64,000 bases of DNA from CAYLLN01 sp033762315 (GCA_033762315.1 JANRLS010000177.1:1-64000), one strand, 5' to 3'; counted from the stretch's first letter, positions 52,651 to 61,929 are shown. The notes: generated by a model not told the origin, from the letters alone. Numbers and translations: made by a program.

Positions 52651-53610
52651 ATGGAAAGACTTGCATCAATGTGGATTTCTGTTTCTACGCTAGGCCTATT
52701 TTTGGCTGCTTGCGGTGCCGCGCCGACGGTATTGTCAACCTCATGGCATGAGAAACTTGGCTGGAGATCCGAGGACTATTTCGATGACTCGAAGGTAGTT
52801 CAGCTTTGCCAGGCGATTGAGTCTGGCGATATAGCGGCGATTGATCGCTTGGTGGAGTCAGGAGCGAATGTAAAAGCGATAGGTAAGGACAATATGACCC
52901 CACTGTTATGGGCGCTTCCTGACGACAACCTGAAGCGGTTCACCCGCCTGTTGGAACATGGAGCTGATCCAAATGTCGTGATCGAGGGAGAGTTTAATAC
53001 GCGTGGTCAGATGCGTGCTGGTGATTCCGTTACGCATATGGCGTGTCGAACAAAGTTCGAAGGCTATTTTGATGCCGTATTTTCACACGGTGGTGACCCA
53101 AACCTCGTCCGAAAGGATCGCATTGATTCAGATGTAACCCCTCTATTCGCAGTCATTGGAGGGAGCGCCACAAGCAAGGAGGAGAAAGTGAAGGCGCTCA
53201 TTAAGATGGGGGCTAACATTGATCACATGGATGGATCGTGGGCTACTCCAACGATGTACGCGTTGGTTCGCGGAAGGTACGACATCGCACTTATCCTTCT
53301 CGCGGCCGGTGCAGATCACACAGTTTACCGTCCCAAAAGCAACACTAGGCTTGTGCATGTCGTGATTGGCGAGGAGCGTCGCAGTTCGATTTGGACGCCG
53401 GAGCAGAAAGCGGTTTACGAGAGGGTCGTCCAAACGCTCAAGGATCGTGGTGAGTCTTTCGAGGAAGCGCGGGCGGATATCGCACGTTGGAGATCGTGGA
53501 ATGCGGCTAGCGGTGAATATCGACGCAATATGGACGCCGAGATCGCCGAGCGACTACGTCGCGATTCGCAAAAATCCAAGGGGCAGGGCGGGCCGCCTAC
53601 AGTGAAGTAG
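52651..53610 (+). CDS. Ankyrin-repeat protein, exported, A+T-richer than neighbours
   Basis: A 319-residue protein. The ATG at 52651 follows GAGGACTCG. The N-terminus (MWISVSTLGLFLAACGAAP) is a signal with a lipobox-like LAAC. Ankyrin-type repeats are visible: AIDRLVESGANVKAIGKDNM, RLLEHGADPNVVIE, ALIKMGANIDHMDGSWATPT, LILLAAGADHTVYRPKSNTR. Codon choice is visibly richer in A+T than in neighbouring genes. It is flanked by matching hairpins and repeat-rich DNA, which suggests acquisition or movement as a unit. Confidence 0.8.
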   Translation: MERLASMWISVSTLGLFLAACGAAPTVLSTSWHEKLGWRSEDYFDDSKVVQLCQAIESGDIAAIDRLVESGANVKAIGKDNMTPLLWALPDDNLKRFTRLLEHGADPNVVIEGEFNTRGQMRAGDSVTHMACRTKFEGYFDAVFSHGGDPNLVRKDRIDSDVTPLFAVIGGSATSKEEKVKALIKMGANIDHMDGSWATPTMYALVRGRYDIALILLAAGADHTVYRPKSNTRLVHVVIGEERRSSIWTPEQKAVYERVVQTLKDRGESFEEARADIARWRSWNAASGEYRRNMDAEIAERLRRDSQKSKGQGGPPTVK

Positions 53611-53635
53611 CAATGCGGTTGGGAAACGGGTAGCT

Positions 53636-53653
53636 CAGCTTGCTTGCAAGCTG
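53636..53653. repeat. CAGCTTGC hairpin after the ankyrin gene
   Basis: CAGCTTGCTTGCAAGCTG is an almost perfect palindrome, 25 bases past the ankyrin stop. It pairs in family with 52535-52552 and could also act as a terminator between convergent genes. Confidence 0.7.
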
Positions 53654-53712
53654 GGCGAACCGGTTCGCCAACGGCTGTGAATTCCCTTGTTGACGCCGCG
53701 GGTTGGTGTCGC

Positions 53713-54570
53713 TTATTTTTTGCGCGAGAGGGGAGCCAGAATCCGCTCGACGCGCTTGCCGCATTCGGAAACGAGGGAGTCGATTTTGTTGCGAAAGTAG
53801 CTGAAGGCGACCATGGCGGGAATGGCGACGATCAGGCCGAGCCAGGTGGTGACGAGGGCTTTGCCGATGCTGTCGGCCAGTTCGTCGGGGCGGGCCATGC
53901 CGCCGCGCGAGGCGATGGTATTGAACGACTCCATCATCCCTTCGACCGTGCCAAAGAGGCCCAGCATGGGGGCGATCGCGCCGATCACGCTGAGGGCGTC
54001 GGTCTTGCGGTAGAGGCGGGCCGTGTTGTCTTCGCCCGCTTCCTCGACGGCGGCTTTGTATTCGGCGAAGCCGAACTCGCTGCCCGTGTAGCGCTCCAGC
54101 CCGGCCAGGATGACATCGGTGGCGAGGCAATAGTTCGACGGATCCTGGCAATATTGAATGGCCCCCTGATAGTCTCCCTTGGCGATCAGTTCTTCGAGCG
54201 GGTCGAGCACGTCGTCGGGCATGATCCGTTGTTTGCGGATCGTCAACGCGTGTTCGATGATGAAGCCGACGGCCACGATCGACAGCAGAATGATGATGAC
54301 GCCGATGTAGCCGCCCGCGATGATCGTGTCCATCAGCGTCCGCTGCTTGAGCGGCGGCTTGGCGGGGGCGCTGCCGGCGGCTGGAGGGCTGGCGGCGGGC
54401 TCGACGTCGTCGAGCGTCGGATTTTTCTCTTGTGCCCAAAGCACGGACCAAGAGGCCGGGCTTTGCACCATGCCGGCGACCCACCAGAGCAGCACCACGC
54501 CGATGCCCAGGCGGAGCCACGCAAGACGGCTGGAGAGTCGCGATGTGGGGGCGGCGAGCGGCCGTCGCAT
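53713..54570 (-). CDS. MotA/TolQ/ExbB-family proton channel
   Basis: A 285-residue inner-membrane protein with an N-terminal hydrophobic segment (LGIGVVLLWWVAGMVQS), a Pro-rich linker, then the three-helix ExbB core: TIIAGGYIGVIIILLSIVAV, LSVIGAIAPMLGLFGTVEGM and GKALVTTWLGLIVAIPAMVA. ExbB/TolQ works with ExbD/TolR to power outer-membrane processes. It follows a helical TPR-like gene by 10 bases on the same strand. No ExbD gene follows; the next 3 kb are repeats and the ankyrin gene. Confidence 0.93.
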   Translation of the reverse strand: MRRPLAAPTSRLSSRLAWLRLGIGVVLLWWVAGMVQSPASWSVLWAQEKNPTLDDVEPAASPPAAGSAPAKPPLKQRTLMDTIIAGGYIGVIIILLSIVAVGFIIEHALTIRKQRIMPDDVLDPLEELIAKGDYQGAIQYCQDPSNYCLATDVILAGLERYTGSEFGFAEYKAAVEEAGEDNTARLYRKTDALSVIGAIAPMLGLFGTVEGMMESFNTIASRGGMARPDELADSIGKALVTTWLGLIVAIPAMVAFSYFRNKIDSLVSECGKRVERILAPLSRKK

Positions 54571-54580
54571 GATCTTCCTC

Positions 54581-55747
54581 TTAGGGTTTGTCGAGGCCCC
54601 CGAAATACGTGCTGGCGTATTGCGTTCTCAATTCGCGCCGCACGGCGGCGCTGGCCCGATCTTCGTTGAGCTTATCCAGGGCGGCGGCTGCATGATAGAG
54701 ACCTGCCGCCGCCAGATCGCCATCGCGGCGGCCATACTCAGCGGGCAGGGTCAAGAGCAGCAAGATGCCATCCTGGGCGACCTCGGGATTGGCGCTGGCC
54801 GCCAGAGTTTGCCCCACGAGCAAGAGGGCCGCGGGGCGGCAGTCGGCGGGGAGCGTGGCGAGTTGACTTTGCAGGTTGCCCACCTGCGAACCGGCACCGC
54901 TGGCGGCGATTTCGCGCTGGGCGAGGACGATCTCCCGCCAGCCGGCGGCGAGCTGTTCGGTTCCCTTGACCGACGGCAGCACCTTGTCGGCAGCGGGGAG
55001 ATCGCCGGCCGCAATGGCGAGCGAAGCGTAGTAGAGATAAACCCCTTCGGGCCGGGGCTGGGCCATGCTCCGAATCGCCTGCTGCACGCCGGGAAGAGCC
55101 GCTTGGGCCGCGGCGGCATCGAACCAGACCAGCGGCAGCTCGGGCAGGAGGGCCGTATTGGCGTCGAGTTGCGAGCGCCGCGGACCGGGCAGGTTCGTCA
55201 CTTTGGCGGCCCCGGAGCGAAGGATATCGTAGGCCCGCAAATAGGGTTCGACCGCTGCCTCGCGCTGGCCGGCCGCCATCCGCGACCAGGCGGTCGCCTG
55301 GCAAACCATGTAGGCGGTGGGGCTTTTTTGCTCGGCAAAGCGGGGATAAAGCTGCTCGGCCGGCTCGGCGAGGCTGCGATAGTCGGCGGTTTTGAGGCGC
55401 TGACGCAAGCGATAGAGGGGGGGCCCGAGATCGGCGAGGAGTTGGTCGAACTTGGGCTGATCGAGGGCGACCTTGCCCCGCTCGATTTCGTCCCAGCCGA
55501 TGCGGTCTCCGCCGGTCGGCCGAGGGCCATCGAGTCGGATGCCGTCGTCGTCGATGGCGATGACCGTGCGGTCAAGGATAAAGTCGAGATTCCGCAGGAT
55601 CAGGCGGTCGGCGGCGCTGCCGGAAGCCGGTTGCTGCAGGGCGACGAGCAGGACGAAGAGCGGCAAATGAAGTTGGCGGTAGATCACAAAGCCAATCGTA
55701 AACTGCCCCCCCGCTGGGTCAAGAAACAAAAACAGGAGAGCCGCCAT
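54581..55747 (-). CDS. Helical repeat protein, exported, upstream of ExbB
   Basis: A 388-residue protein from the ATG at 55747, which follows GGGAG; the open frame continues upstream to 55852 but without support. An N-terminal hydrophobic region (LHLPLFVLLVALQQPASG) suggests export. A short beta-rich part (DRTVIAIDDDGIRLDGP) is followed by TPR-like helices (AVEPYLRAYDILRSGAAKV, YLYYASLAIAAGDLPAADKV). It is probably the periplasmic partner of the ExbB encoded 10 bases downstream; this is inference from context. Confidence 0.72.
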   Translation of the reverse strand: MAALLFLFLDPAGGQFTIGFVIYRQLHLPLFVLLVALQQPASGSAADRLILRNLDFILDRTVIAIDDDGIRLDGPRPTGGDRIGWDEIERGKVALDQPKFDQLLADLGPPLYRLRQRLKTADYRSLAEPAEQLYPRFAEQKSPTAYMVCQATAWSRMAAGQREAAVEPYLRAYDILRSGAAKVTNLPGPRRSQLDANTALLPELPLVWFDAAAAQAALPGVQQAIRSMAQPRPEGVYLYYASLAIAAGDLPAADKVLPSVKGTEQLAAGWREIVLAQREIAASGAGSQVGNLQSQLATLPADCRPAALLLVGQTLAASANPEVAQDGILLLLTLPAEYGRRDGDLAAAGLYHAAAALDKLNEDRASAAVRRELRTQYASTYFGGLDKP

Positions 55748-55781
55748 GCTCTCCCGGTAGGTCGCCGTACTAGCGAAAATC

Positions 55782-56048
55782 CTAGCGACGCCAGCCGAAC
55801 AGGCCGCGGCGAGCGGTGCTGTATTGCGGAGCGGCGACGGGGGCCGAGGCAACTGGGGCGCTGGCGGCAGGGGCGGTGGCCACTGGCGGGGCGTCGGTCG
55901 TCACGGCAGCCGTCTTCGACGGTTCGACGTAGCACACGCCACCAGGGCAGGTGCTGCAGCTCTTGCAGTGCCGACGTCCGGCTTCGGCCAGATCGACGGC
56001 GACGAGCGAAACGGCGAGGGCGGCGAGGAAAGCGAAAGACTTGACCAT
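55782..56048 (-). CDS. Small secreted Cys/Ala-rich protein
   Basis: An 88-residue protein starting at ATG 56048 after AAGGAG. It has a signal peptide (FAFLAALAVSLVAVDLAEA), a cysteine cluster (RRHCKSCSTCPGGVCYVEP) and a low-complexity Ala/Pro/Val stretch (VATAPAASAPVASAPVAAP), ending in RRGLFGWRR. Function is unknown. Confidence 0.7.
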   Translation of the reverse strand: MVKSFAFLAALAVSLVAVDLAEAGRRHCKSCSTCPGGVCYVEPSKTAAVTTDAPPVATAPAASAPVASAPVAAPQYSTARRGLFGWRR

Positions 56049-56331
56049 TTCCAATCACTCCTTAGCACAGGTCGAAAAACCGGGAACGCCCCACAAGGGG
56101 CATGGATGGGAGAGTGTATTAAATACACAAGATGGGTCAAGTAGGAAGACTTTTTGTAATGCGGCAAATAGGGTGTTTTGCCTGGAACAAATGACAGTCG
56201 AAATATGGCCTTTCAGCACTCGGCAACCGCCGCAATTTGTGCCTTCCTCGGGGACGGGTTAGTTGCAATCCGCCCGCCGGATGCCCGATAATCGCCGCTT
56301 CCTCGTTGGCCCAATCCTTTCGGAAACCCCC

Positions 56332-58164
56332 ATGCGTCCCCTCTCCCTCCTGACGCTGCTTGTCGCGACCTCGCTTTTCGGGGCGGATAGCGTCATTCCG
56401 CACCATCAAGATGCGCCCCCCGGCCCCGCCCTGACTCCCCAGCAGGCCATCGCGAAAATGCAGGTGCCGGCTGGCTTTAAGGTCGAACTGGTCGCCAGCG
56501 AGCCGGACATTGTCAATCCCGTCGCCCTGACCATCGACGAGCGGGGGCGCTTTTGGATCACCGAAAGCCTCGAATACCCCCGCAAGCAGCCGGGACCAGG
56601 GCAGGATCGGGTCAAGCTGCTGGAAGACACCGATGGGGATGGCCGGGCCGACAAATTCACTGTCTTTGCCCAGGGGCTGAATATCCCCAGCGGCATAGCG
56701 GTGGGATACTGCGGGGTCTGGGTCGCGAATGCTCCCGATATCCTCTTCTACCCCGATGACGACGGCGACGGAAAAGCCGATGGCCCGCCGCAAACCGTCG
56801 TCACCGGCTTTGGCCGGACCGACACCCACGAACTGCCCAACAGCCTCACTTGGGGCCCTGATGGCTATCTCTATGGCCTCAACGGCGTGTTCAATCACAG
56901 CCACGTCAAATACGCGAAGGAAAACCCCCACTACACCCCCGATCATCCTGGTTGGCAATTCACTTGCGCCCTGTTTCGCATTCATCCGCGGACGCGCGAA
57001 TTTCAGGTCTTTTGCGAAGGGACGAGCAATCCCTGGGGGGTGGCGATCGATAGCGAGGGCTCGTTCTTCATTTCCGCCTGCGTGATCGACCACCTTTGGC
57101 ATCTGACCGAAACGGGCTATTACCACCGGCAAGGCGGGCCATATCCGCCGTTCACTTGGAAAATCGAGAGCATCGTCAAGCACAAGCACCAAAAGGCGGC
57201 CTACTGCGGCATCCACTATTTCGACAGCGATGCGTTTCCGCCGGAGTATCGAAACAAGCTCTACATGGGGAATATCCACGGCGGCTGCATCAATAGCGAC
57301 GAACTGACTCGCGACGGCTCGACGTATTTCGCCAAGCCGAAGCCTGATTTTTTGACCGCGAACGATGCCTGGTTCATGCCGGTCGTGCAAAAGACCGGCC
57401 CCGATGGAAGCCTCTACATCCTCGACTGGTACGACCGTTATCACTGTTATCAAGACGCGAACCGCGATCCGAATGGCCTCGACCGGCTGAAAGGGCGACT
57501 CTACCGCGTGCGCTACCAGGACACGCCGCGCGCGAGCGGAATCGACCTGGCCCAGGAAAGCGATGACCAATTGATGGCTCGGCTGGGAGGCGGAAACGAT
57601 TTTCTGCGAGCCTCCGCCCAGCGATTGCTGACCGAGCGGACCATCGCGGGCGGTCCCAAGGGCGATAAGACTCGCGCGACGCTGCAAGCGCTGGCCTTCA
57701 CCGAGTCGGCCCCGCGCCAGCAACGGCTGCACGCCCTCTGGACCGTGCTGAGCGGATCCTCGATCGACCCGGTATTTCACGCTCAGGTGCTCTCCGCGAG
57801 CGACCCAACAGTGCGGGCTTGGGGAGTTCGGGCCGCGGGCAATCTGGCGAAGCTCGATCCCGCCCTGCGCGACAAGATCGCCGCGCTGGCGAACGACCCA
57901 GCCCCCGATGTGAAGCTGCAAGTGGCCATTGCCGCCCGCAAGATCGACGGCCTCGATCCGCTGCCGCTGCTCGTCGCCGTGCTCGCGAGCGCGGGCGACG
58001 ACAAGCTGATTCCGCACATCGTCTGGCAGAACCTGCACCCACTGCTCGCCACGCAGTCGCCACAGTTTCTGGCCGAGGTCAAGAAGTACGACCTGAAGAC
58101 AACCCCCAGCCTCGCCAAGATCATGCCCCGCGTCGTCGAGCGGATCGCGGCGAGCAAGAAGTAG
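56332..58164 (+). CDS. PVC-type haem-associated dehydrogenase domain protein with HEAT-like end
   Basis: A 610-residue exported protein; the ATG at 56332 gives a signal peptide (RPLSLLTLLVATSLFGADS). The body matches the planctomycete-verrucomicrobial membrane-bound dehydrogenase domain: VPAGFKVELVASEPDIVNPV, TIDERGRFWITESLEYPRK, LLEDTDGDGRADKFTVFAQG and a propeller-like LTWGPDGYLYGLNG. C-terminal HEAT-like helices start near residue 430. Relatives often carry a C-terminal cytochrome c domain in the same chain; here that domain lies in the next gene. Confidence 0.88.
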   Translation: MRPLSLLTLLVATSLFGADSVIPHHQDAPPGPALTPQQAIAKMQVPAGFKVELVASEPDIVNPVALTIDERGRFWITESLEYPRKQPGPGQDRVKLLEDTDGDGRADKFTVFAQGLNIPSGIAVGYCGVWVANAPDILFYPDDDGDGKADGPPQTVVTGFGRTDTHELPNSLTWGPDGYLYGLNGVFNHSHVKYAKENPHYTPDHPGWQFTCALFRIHPRTREFQVFCEGTSNPWGVAIDSEGSFFISACVIDHLWHLTETGYYHRQGGPYPPFTWKIESIVKHKHQKAAYCGIHYFDSDAFPPEYRNKLYMGNIHGGCINSDELTRDGSTYFAKPKPDFLTANDAWFMPVVQKTGPDGSLYILDWYDRYHCYQDANRDPNGLDRLKGRLYRVRYQDTPRASGIDLAQESDDQLMARLGGGNDFLRASAQRLLTERTIAGGPKGDKTRATLQALAFTESAPRQQRLHALWTVLSGSSIDPVFHAQVLSASDPTVRAWGVRAAGNLAKLDPALRDKIAALANDPAPDVKLQVAIAARKIDGLDPLPLLVAVLASAGDDKLIPHIVWQNLHPLLATQSPQFLAEVKKYDLKTTPSLAKIMPRVVERIAASKK

Positions 58165-58235
58165 GCCGCTGTCGCATAACCTTTCGTCCGATTTCCACGA
58201 AGCGCCTCACTCCCGCACTGGCAGATTTGGTTTCC

Positions 58236-59564
58236 ATGAATAAATCTCACGCAGAGGCGCAAGGACGCGGAGTCGGAGCAACTTTTTCTCCCCTTCTCCG
58301 CGCCTCTGCGCCTCTGTGCGAGACTCTCCTCGCGGTCGTCCTCACGACAACCCTCACGGCCCATCCCGTCTCGGCCGCTGAGGCAACAACTGCCGACGTC
58401 TCCACGCTCGTCGGCCTGTTGGAGCTCGTGATCGACGCCGATGCCGACACGGCGCGCTCCTGCCTCCGCACGCTCGCCGAGAAAATCCGCGGCGGGGAGG
58501 TCGATGCGGCCACGGTCGCCGAGCTGAAAAAAAAGCTGGCCGAGCCGCTCGGCCAAGTGCTCGCCAGGGGAGATAACCCGCTGGCGGCGGACGCGGCATT
58601 GCTCGCCGCCTTGTGGGGGGATGCGGCGGCACTCAAGTCGGTCGGGGTACTGGCGGCAAACGAGGCCGCCCCGCTCGATCAGCGGCAATTCGCCTTGCAA
58701 ACGCTGGTTTTCGCGAGGGATAAACAAGTGCTGCGGCTCGCGGGCACGCTGCTGGCCGCCGGCGAGACCCAGCGAATCGCCCTCCTGGCCCTTTCGCGGT
58801 CGGACGACCCGGCCGTCGCCGACACGGTTCTCGCGGCCTATCCCGCGCTTGGTGCCGAGCTCCAGCCGCAAGCGATCGAGCTCCTCACGCAGCGGGTCGC
58901 CTGGGCGAAAGCACTCCTCGCCCAAATCGCGGCCAAAAAACTGCCGGCGGCGGCCCTCAACGTCAATCAGGTCCGCAAGCTCCTGTCGCTGGGAGATGCG
59001 GCGCTCGCGGCCGAAGTTGGCCGCCACTGGGGGGCGATTCGCGACGGCCGCGATCCGGCCCGCGAGCAGCTTGTCGGCCAGATGCGCGACCTGCTCGGCA
59101 AGACGCCGGGCGATCCGCGGCGGGGAATCACTGTCTTCGGCAAGCTGTGCGGCCAGTGCCACAAAATTCATGGCCAAGGGCAAGAGGTCGGTCCCGACAT
59201 CACCGCCAACGGCCGCGCGTCGTACGAGCAGCTGCTCTCGAACGTGTTCGATCCGAGCCTCGTCATCGGCGCGTCGTATCAGGCCCGCACCGTCCGCACG
59301 GTCGATGGAGTCGTCCTCACGGGACTCTTGGTCGAGGACAGCGAGCAGCGCGTTGTTCTCAAGGCGCAAGGGGGCAAGCTCGAAACCATCGCCCGCGAGG
59401 ATGTCGAAGCCATGAAGATCAGCGAGCTATCGCTAATGCCCGAAGGGATCGAAAAGCAGCTTCAGCCGCAAGAAATCGCCGACCTGTTCGCGTTCATCAC
59501 GCTCGACAAGCATCCCGACGACAAATCGGCCCGGCTGATTCCCGGCGCCCCCGCCGTGAAGTAA
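58236..59564 (+). CDS. HEAT-repeat protein with PVC-type cytochrome c domain
   Basis: A 442-residue protein. From the ATG at 58236 the first 30 or so residues (SHAEAQGRGVGATF, LLRASAPLCE) are encoded by a palindromic repeat, followed by a hydrophobic stretch and likely cleavage site (LLAVVLTTTLTAHPVSA). A HEAT-like part follows, then the PVC-type cytochrome: RRGITVFGKLCGQCHKIHGQ (one CXXCH), QEVGPDITANGRASYEQLL and MEGIEKQLQPQEIADLFAFI-like end. The haem domain would accept electrons from the upstream dehydrogenase domain. Start alternatives without the repeat are not evident. Confidence 0.85.
   Translation: MNKSHAEAQGRGVGATFSPLLRASAPLCETLLAVVLTTTLTAHPVSAAEATTADVSTLVGLLELVIDADADTARSCLRTLAEKIRGGEVDAATVAELKKKLAEPLGQVLARGDNPLAADAALLAALWGDAAALKSVGVLAANEAAPLDQRQFALQTLVFARDKQVLRLAGTLLAAGETQRIALLALSRSDDPAVADTVLAAYPALGAELQPQAIELLTQRVAWAKALLAQIAAKKLPAAALNVNQVRKLLSLGDAALAAEVGRHWGAIRDGRDPAREQLVGQMRDLLGKTPGDPRRGITVFGKLCGQCHKIHGQGQEVGPDITANGRASYEQLLSNVFDPSLVIGASYQARTVRTVDGVVLTGLLVEDSEQRVVLKAQGGKLETIAREDVEAMKISELSLMPEGIEKQLQPQEIADLFAFITLDKHPDDKSARLIPGAPAVK
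58245..58323. repeat. Palindromic repeat inside the 5' end of the PVC cytochrome gene
   Basis: Arms at 58245-58272 and 58296-58323 match inversely at about 23 of 28 positions; the core is GCAGAGGCGCAAGGACGCGG against CCGCGCCTCTGCGCCTCTG. It is translated as SHAEAQGRG to LLRASAPLC. I recall translated words of this type as a common repeat signature in planctomycete and other genomes. Confidence 0.85.
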
Positions 59565-59617
59565 AACCGGCGTGTCGCCGCTTGCTTCCCGCCCGCCTCA
59601 CCCGCCGGAGCCTGCTA

Positions 59618-60934
59618 ATGCCTCGCCAAACTCGCCGCCAGTTCCTTTCCTCATCGGTCGCGACCGCATCGGCTTTGTCGCTCGGAGCGTACGTCAATCC
59701 GGCCCCCGCCAAGGAGTCGAAATCCCCCAGCGAGCGGTTGCGGATCGCGGGCATCGGCACCACCGGCCGCGCGGGAGGCAACCTGAAGGAACTGGCCAGC
59801 CAGGACATCGTCGCCCTGGCCGATGTCGATGAAAATCTGCTCGCCAAAGGAGCGGCTCTCTATCCGGCCGCTCGCAAGTATCGCGATTTCCGCGTGATGC
59901 TCGAAAAGGAAGCGGGGAATATCGATGCCGTCATGGTCGGCACTCCGGACCATACGCACGCCCCCGCCGCGGCCATGGCCATGCGGCTCGGCAAGCATTG
60001 CTACTGCGAGAAGCCCCTGACGCACACGGTGTACGAAGCCCGCACGCTCGCCAACCTGGCGAAAGAGAAACAGCTCGTCACGCAAATGGGGAACCAAATT
60101 CATGCCGGCAACAACTATCGCGAAGTGGTCGAGCTGATTCAGGCCGGGGCGATTGGCACCGTGACGGAAGCCCATGTCTGGGTCACCGCCAAATATTCCG
60201 GCGCGACCTTCACCACCGGCACCCCCGTGCCGCAAGGTCTCGACTGGGATCTGTGGCTCGGCCCAGCGACCGAGCGCTCTTATACCGACGGCGCACATCC
60301 CTTCCACTGGCGGCGCTTCTGGGACTATGGCACCGGCGCGCTCGGCGATTTCGGCTGCCACTATACGGACCTCGTGCATTGGGCCCTCGACCTGCGGGCC
60401 CCCACCGCCGTCAGTGCCGAGGGGCCGAAGTTCGATCCCGTCAGCTGCCCCGAGTGGTGCATCGCCCGCTACGAATATCCGGCTCGCGGGAAGCAGCCGC
60501 CGGTGGCCGTCCATTGGTACGACAGCGGCAAGCAGCCTGATTTAGCAAGTTCCATCAAGCTCGGCGGCAAGCCACTGGGCGAGGTCTTCAAATCGGCGCA
60601 GCTGTTCATCGGCAGCGAGGGGATGCTCGTTTCCGACTATGGCCGGCACTTTTTGCTGCCGGAAGAGAAATTCACCGGCTTCAAAGCCCCCGAAGCGACG
60701 ATTCCCCGCTCGGTCGGCCATCACCGCGAATGGGTCGAGGCGATCAAAACCGGCGGCAAAACGACCAGCAACTTCGACTATGCCGGGGCCCTCACCGAAG
60801 CCGTGCTGCTGGGCACCATCGCCTATCGCAGCGGCGAGCGAATCGAGTGGGATGCCGCCAACTTGAAGGTGACGAATTCCCCCGCCGCCCAGCAGCTCGT
60901 TCACAAGGAGTATCGGAAGGGGTGGACGCTGTAG
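59618..60934 (+). CDS. Tat-exported Gfo/Idh/MocA-family oxidoreductase
   Basis: A 438-residue protein with a twin-arginine signal (RRQFLSSSVATASALSLGAY). The Rossmann motif is LRIAGIGTTGRAGGNLKELA, the family motif CEKPLTHTVYEARTLA, and the C-terminal domain carries GTGALGDFGCHYTDLVHWAL. It resembles the protein at 19320-20666. It lies 53 bases after the PVC cytochrome gene on the same strand and may be co-transcribed; sugar or polyol oxidation is inferred from the family. Confidence 0.9.
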   Translation: MPRQTRRQFLSSSVATASALSLGAYVNPAPAKESKSPSERLRIAGIGTTGRAGGNLKELASQDIVALADVDENLLAKGAALYPAARKYRDFRVMLEKEAGNIDAVMVGTPDHTHAPAAAMAMRLGKHCYCEKPLTHTVYEARTLANLAKEKQLVTQMGNQIHAGNNYREVVELIQAGAIGTVTEAHVWVTAKYSGATFTTGTPVPQGLDWDLWLGPATERSYTDGAHPFHWRRFWDYGTGALGDFGCHYTDLVHWALDLRAPTAVSAEGPKFDPVSCPEWCIARYEYPARGKQPPVAVHWYDSGKQPDLASSIKLGGKPLGEVFKSAQLFIGSEGMLVSDYGRHFLLPEEKFTGFKAPEATIPRSVGHHREWVEAIKTGGKTTSNFDYAGALTEAVLLGTIAYRSGERIEWDAANLKVTNSPAAQQLVHKEYRKGWTL

Positions 60935-60970
60935 AGCGAAGCCCCGCTTCGTCGCGCCGACAAACACGAT

Positions 60971-61801
60971 CTACAAACCCGCCGCACTCAGCAGGGCCGG
61001 CAAATCGCGATAGTCGGCCACGAGCAAATCGGCCCCGGCAGCTCGCAAGTGCTGGGCTTTGAGCGGATTCAGCCGGCCGTCGCGGGCGACTTCGTCGCTG
61101 GCGACGCCGATGGCGAGCGCGCCAATTTCGCGGGCCGCCAGCACTTCGGCGGTACCATCGCCGATGATGACGACTTCCTCCCCCCGCAAGTTTTCCTCGA
61201 CCAGCAGCCTTTGGAAGACCGCCAGCTTGGTGAAGGTCGGATCGTCGTTCACCGGCCCGTGGATGCGATCGCCGAAGTAGTTGGTCAAATTCAGAATCTC
61301 AGTTTCGCGCACGACATGCGCCCACTCGGTGCCCGAAGCGATCACCAGGTGCAAACCCCGCGCGGCGAGCGCCTCGACCAGCCCCCGCGCGCCAGGCACC
61401 ATGTGCCGGTCGGGATCGTCCCGCCCCGATTCGATGGCGGCGACCCGCGCTCCGGCGGCGGCCAATAGCTCGGCCTGGTATTGGGCGAGATAGTCGGTCG
61501 CGGCGAGCGGCCGTGCGCTACGGCGGAGCATTTCATCAACGAGCGCCTGCATTTGGACGATCGTCGGCTGGCCGGTGAGGCGGACGACGAACTCGGTGAC
61601 GATGGTCTCTAATTCGGCTCGCGATGCGGCGGGCACCGCGCGGGCCAGCACCTCCACCATCAGCGGGATCATAATCCCCTGCCAATTGGCCCGGATCAGC
61701 GACAGCGTCCCATCAAAATCGAGCACCGCGCAGCGAAACGGCCCGCGCTGGTGATTGGGGCGCAGGATTTCGAGTTGGCTGGCGACGGCAGGGCCGGGCA
61801 T
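60971..61801 (-). CDS. HAD-superfamily phosphatase
   Basis: A 276-residue hydrolase. Motif I is CAVLDFDGTLSLIR, motif II VIASGTEWAHV, the Lys region is PTFTKLAVFQRLL, and motif IV VVIIGDGTAEVLAAREIG, placing it in the HAD phosphatases (phosphoglycolate-phosphatase-like, with an alpha-helical cap between about residues 45 and 130). The substrate is unknown. It is convergent with the Gfo/Idh/MocA gene. Confidence 0.9.
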   Translation of the reverse strand: MPGPAVASQLEILRPNHQRGPFRCAVLDFDGTLSLIRANWQGIMIPLMVEVLARAVPAASRAELETIVTEFVVRLTGQPTIVQMQALVDEMLRRSARPLAATDYLAQYQAELLAAAGARVAAIESGRDDPDRHMVPGARGLVEALAARGLHLVIASGTEWAHVVRETEILNLTNYFGDRIHGPVNDDPTFTKLAVFQRLLVEENLRGEEVVIIGDGTAEVLAAREIGALAIGVASDEVARDGRLNPLKAQHLRAAGADLLVADYRDLPALLSAAGL

Positions 61802-61864
61802 GGCAGGGAGCAGCAGGGGCGTGATCGTATTCCGTAGGACGCCGGCCCATGATAGCTTGCGAAC

Positions 61865-61907
61865 GGGTGGCTGAGGTTGCTATTCCAACCCCGGCGGATG
61901 TCGCGAC
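61865..61907. repeat. GGGTGGCTG-family hairpin repeat
   Basis: GGGTGGCTGAGGTTG, a short loop and CAACCCCGGCGGATGTCG. It matches copies at 51181-51216 and 62580-62640. Confidence 0.7.
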
Positions 61908-61929
61908 TAATCTGGGCGTTGTCATACTT

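Noticed and set aside
56137..58038. A 633-codon open frame on the minus strand
   Set aside because: Antisense to the PVC-type dehydrogenase gene; no recognisable domain.
57783..59369. A 528-codon open frame on the minus strand
   Set aside because: Antisense to the cytochrome gene; it reads the palindromic repeat as ESLAQRRRGAEKGRK, a typical repeat artefact.
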